A DNA stretch of 64,000 nt from Bacteroidota bacterium. Its GTDB lineage: Bacteria; Bacteroidota; Bacteroidia; Chitinophagales; Chitinophagaceae. This document shows, piece by piece, positions 60,734-64,000 of the stretch. The position numbers and the translations under genes were made by a program. The number at the start of each line of letters is the position of its first letter. The first letter of the stretch is position 1. Where the stretch lies: the NCBI GenBank assembly GCA_030706735.1, contig JAUZNZ010000013.1:62001-126000 (forward strand). The letters are read 5' to 3'. Below the pieces are notes generated by a model. The model made no database searches. It was given only the letters and a program-made list of their open reading frames with translations, and was not told where the DNA came from.

Positions 60734-62104
60734 CTACAATAATTTTCCGTGCATGATGATGTAGGCGACGGAGAAGTAGATCACGAGCCCGGTCACATCC
60801 ACGAGGGTGGCCACGAAGGGAGCAGAGGAGGCAGCGGGGTCCGCTCCACAGCGCTTCAACACGAGCGGCAGCATGCTACCCGACAGGGTTCCCCACATGA
60901 CCACCCCGATCAGCGCGAAGAAGACCGTTCCGGCCACCAGGAACCACTCTTCCCCATAAGAGGGCTGAATGCCCAGCTTTTGCCAGATCAACACGCGCAG
61001 AAAACCCACGACGCCAAGGATGATACCCAGGATGAAGCCGGAGGCGATCTCGCGCCGGACCACGCGCCACCAATCGCGAAAGCCGACTTCGCCGAGGGCC
61101 ATGGCGCGGATAATGATGGAAGACGCCTGGCTGCCGGAATTGCCGCCGCTTGAAATGATGAGCGGGATGAAGAGGGCCAGCACGACGGCCTTGCTGATCT
61201 CCTTTTCGTAATGGCCCATGGCCGTTGCCGTTAGCATCTCGCCGAGAAAGAGAATGATCAGCCAGCCGGCCCGCTTCCTGATCAAGCGCGGAAGGGATAT
61301 GGTATTGTAGGGCTCATCGAGCGCTTCGGAACCTCCGATCTTCTGCATTTCCCGTGTATCTTCCTTTTCCGCGAGCCGGAGGACGTCATCCAGCGTAACG
61401 ATACCGAGCAGGACGCCGTTATCGTCGGTCACCGGCAGGGCGAAGCGGCTGTTATTGCGGAACACCTTGATGGCGGCCGTCTGCGCGTCGTTGACATTCA
61501 GGGCGATGAACTGATGATCCATGAGATCGGCCACGTGTGCTCCGGGATCATGCACCAGGAAATCCTTGATATTAATATCATCGATCAATACCCCTTTTTC
61601 GTCGAGGATGAAGAGGAAATTGAGATTCTCCGTCGCCTGTCCGAGCTTCCGGATCTTATTCAGCACGTCCTGGCAGGTGTCGCTGGCTTTGATGGACAGG
61701 TAGTCCGGCGTCATCAACCTGCCCACGGAGCCTTCCTCATAACCCAGGAGCTTGAGTGTTTCGGCCCGTGTTTCCGGGGTCAGCACTTTGAGCAGCTCCT
61801 TCACCGCATTCCCCGGCAGAAGAGATAGAAAGGCCGTGCGATCGTCGGGTTGCAGGGCATTCAGGAGTTGGGCGGCTTTCTCTTCGGGCAGGGACTTGAT
61901 GATGATCTCCTGCTTTTTCTTCCTGACGAACTTGAAGGCGCGGGCGGCGCTTTTGGTATCGAGGTGCTGGAAAAGTTTTACTGCCCAGCGGCTATGGCGA
62001 TTGGTGAAATCGGCGATATCCCGCGGGGTAAGCTTGTTTAGCTTAACAAACTCCGTGATCTTGTTGTGCTGCAGCAGATTTTTAATGTCATTCAGGCCAA
62101 GCAT
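60734..62104 (-). CDS. mgtE: magnesium transporter MgtE
   Basis: A 456-residue Mg2+ channel. The N-terminal helical domain (about 1-130) contains LLNALQPDDRTAFLSLLP; a CBS pair (about 133-255) includes VLLGIVTLDDVLRL. Five spans follow, with the family hallmark PLIISSGGNSGSQASSIIIRAMALGE and ATLVDVTGLVIYF at the end. It admits Mg2+ and closes at high internal Mg2+ through the cytosolic domains. A TACATTTG -7 box on the minus strand (62109-62116) lies only 4 bases before the ATG. Confidence 0.95.
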   Translation of the reverse strand: MLGLNDIKNLLQHNKITEFVKLNKLTPRDIADFTNRHSRWAVKLFQHLDTKSAARAFKFVRKKKQEIIIKSLPEEKAAQLLNALQPDDRTAFLSLLPGNAVKELLKVLTPETRAETLKLLGYEEGSVGRLMTPDYLSIKASDTCQDVLNKIRKLGQATENLNFLFILDEKGVLIDDINIKDFLVHDPGAHVADLMDHQFIALNVNDAQTAAIKVFRNNSRFALPVTDDNGVLLGIVTLDDVLRLAEKEDTREMQKIGGSEALDEPYNTISLPRLIRKRAGWLIILFLGEMLTATAMGHYEKEISKAVVLALFIPLIISSGGNSGSQASSIIIRAMALGEVGFRDWWRVVRREIASGFILGIILGVVGFLRVLIWQKLGIQPSYGEEWFLVAGTVFFALIGVVMWGTLSGSMLPLVLKRCGADPAASSAPFVATLVDVTGLVIYFSVAYIIMHGKLL

Positions 62105-62182
62105 ATTTCAAATGTACTGAACCCGGCCTTTTCGGCCGGATGGGGATGAAATTATTTTATTTGATAAGGGCGGGCAAGTTCT

Positions 62183-63124
62183 TCAGGGGCCCAACAACCG
62201 GTCGATCCGGTGTACCACGAGCGAGGCGCCGACGGTCTGGTTGCCATTCAGCAGGTCAGCCGGAACCGGGTTCCCGCTGCCCGAAAACTGCAGCAGCCCA
62301 TTTTTCAAACTAACGCTTACCGGGCTCCCCTGCAACGTGGGCAGTGAACTTTGGCTCGCCAGGGAATTCGTAAAAAAAGTGCCCTTTACGACGTGGAATT
62401 TGATCAGGTTACTGAGACTCGTTGAATCGGCCGAATCGATGGCTGGCAGGCTATCGTAGCCGGCGTTCCTGAACGCGCTGTTCACGGGAGCCAACAGGGT
62501 ATGGGCGCCGGACCGGATGAGGCTGTCGAGACCGGTTCGACGGATGGCCTCTGTCAGAAAGGTCAGGCTGCTGTCGTCGCCCGTGAAATGGAGCAGGGAG
62601 TCGTAACCCGGCGCCAGCGGTGCGTCGAGCCGGTAAACGATCGCCAGTCCCACCGAGCTGGTGTCCGGCGAGGCCTTCGTGCCGTTGAACCAGATCTGCA
62701 TGCCGTCGGACATCCCGTATACGGGCGTGCCGGCGAGGGTCATGTACGGCGTATAGGCGCCGCTGTCTGCCACGGGAATGCTCACCCGGGAAGGTATAAA
62801 ATGGTAACGCACCAGGTGATCGGCCAGCGTGGCGCTGATGGAATCGATATAGGTCTGTGAATAACCCAGGGCGCGAAGCGCCGCATTGCCCGGAATGAGC
62901 AAGGTGACGGATTTATCGGCCAGGAGCCCGGTTTCGTTCGCCTGGAGCAGGAGCCGGTGATAGAGGCTGAGCGACGTATCGGAATTGATCAGTTTTTGAA
63001 GCGGCGTGATCGGGGTGGGCGTCGGAACCACCTTTTTACAGGAGGCTAGCCCGGATGCAAGGAGCAGGGTGGCCATTCCGCCAAGAACAAATAAAGTTAA
63101 CCGACGACCGATCCGGACTTGCAT
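62183..63124 (-). CDS. fasciclin-domain lipoprotein
   Basis: A 313-residue lipoprotein (signal ending LLASGLASCKKV, Cys29). Two FAS1-like domains follow: the first from about residue 40 (SVTLLIPGNAALRALGYSQTYIDS) and the second from about 180 (HTLLAPVNSAFRNAGYDSLP, then LIKFHVVKGTFFTN). The protein ends LVVHRIDRLLGP, the usual FAS1 end strand. Such proteins act in adhesion at the cell surface. It lies 26 bases downstream of the dehydrogenase stop. Confidence 0.88.
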   Translation of the reverse strand: MQVRIGRRLTLFVLGGMATLLLASGLASCKKVVPTPTPITPLQKLINSDTSLSLYHRLLLQANETGLLADKSVTLLIPGNAALRALGYSQTYIDSISATLADHLVRYHFIPSRVSIPVADSGAYTPYMTLAGTPVYGMSDGMQIWFNGTKASPDTSSVGLAIVYRLDAPLAPGYDSLLHFTGDDSSLTFLTEAIRRTGLDSLIRSGAHTLLAPVNSAFRNAGYDSLPAIDSADSTSLSNLIKFHVVKGTFFTNSLASQSSLPTLQGSPVSVSLKNGLLQFSGSGNPVPADLLNGNQTVGASLVVHRIDRLLGP

Positions 63125-63150
63125 CGTGCCTTATTTAGTTACCACCTTAG

Positions 63151-64000
<850 letters not shown>

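Overview
The window is chromosomal DNA of a moderately GC-rich member of the Bacteroidota, most likely Chitinophagaceae. This rests on proteins with type IX secretion C-terminal sorting domains, abundant SusD-era style lipoproteins with a Cys soon after the signal segment, Bacteroidota-type promoters (TTG-N19/20-TAnnTTTG), families largely confined to this phylum (DUF2480, DUF4199, DUF3291, KdnB-like dehydrogenase) and the GOB-type metallo-beta-lactamase. No database search was possible, so the placement is by recognition only.

Layout. 1-5.5 kb: the 3' end of feoB, then a tight five-gene minus-strand operon (kdsD-like isomerase, mannose-1-phosphate guanylyltransferase, 3'-5' exonuclease, methionine-type aminotransferase, sorbosone-dehydrogenase-like lipoprotein). 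5.8-9.5 kb: recQ, a VOC protein, a lipoprotein and tRNA-Phe. 9.5-10.7 kb: a small AT-richer insert behind tRNA-Phe, bounded by an imperfect copy of the tRNA 3' half and carrying an orphan barstar and a frameshifted gene. 10.7-15.6 kb: RibD-like reductase, an Ada-type alkylation response pair whose AlkB partner has lost its active-site residues, a GOB-like B3 beta-lactamase with the Gln variant, and a membrane-tethered LuxR regulator. 15.8-23.6 kb: ankyrin protein, lipoproteins, an AraC regulator and an ECF42-type sigma factor in a run with two YciI/DGPF proteins and an AHSA1 protein. 23.6-32.5 kb: housekeeping and stress genes (hydroxyacid dehydrogenase, FtsX permease, AraC, Dps, HxlR, GNATs, an orphan DNA methyltransferase, Nudix).

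32.5-35.2 kb: an ECF sigma factor, its zinc-type anti-sigma factor, a small membrane protein and a solenoid-repeat protein. Two copies of one promoter-like sequence (TGCAACAT-N13-CGGTCTAAT) precede the sigma gene and the membrane-protein gene at identical spacing, so this looks like an autoregulated ECF regulon. 35.2-39.6 kb: glycan genes (GH20 hexosaminidase, GH5, NagX-like acyltransferase). 39.8-49.9 kb: two type IX-secreted proteins around a frameshifted gene, a GH63/MGH1-like glycosidase and a DEAD-box RNA helicase. 50-53.6 kb: chromate transporter, M20 amidohydrolase, MmcQ/YjbR protein, nadD.

53.6-63.9 kb: feoA, ybeY, mnmG, nadA, a PpiD-like foldase, DUF2480, mgtE, a fasciclin lipoprotein and a KdnB-like dehydrogenase. 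Two parS-like palindromes sit just upstream of mnmG, and about 3 kb further on a 514-base gene-free region between nadA and the foldase carries several DnaA-box-like words next to an AT-rich stretch. Together these are the most notable signals in the window: a candidate replication-origin and chromosome-partition neighbourhood.
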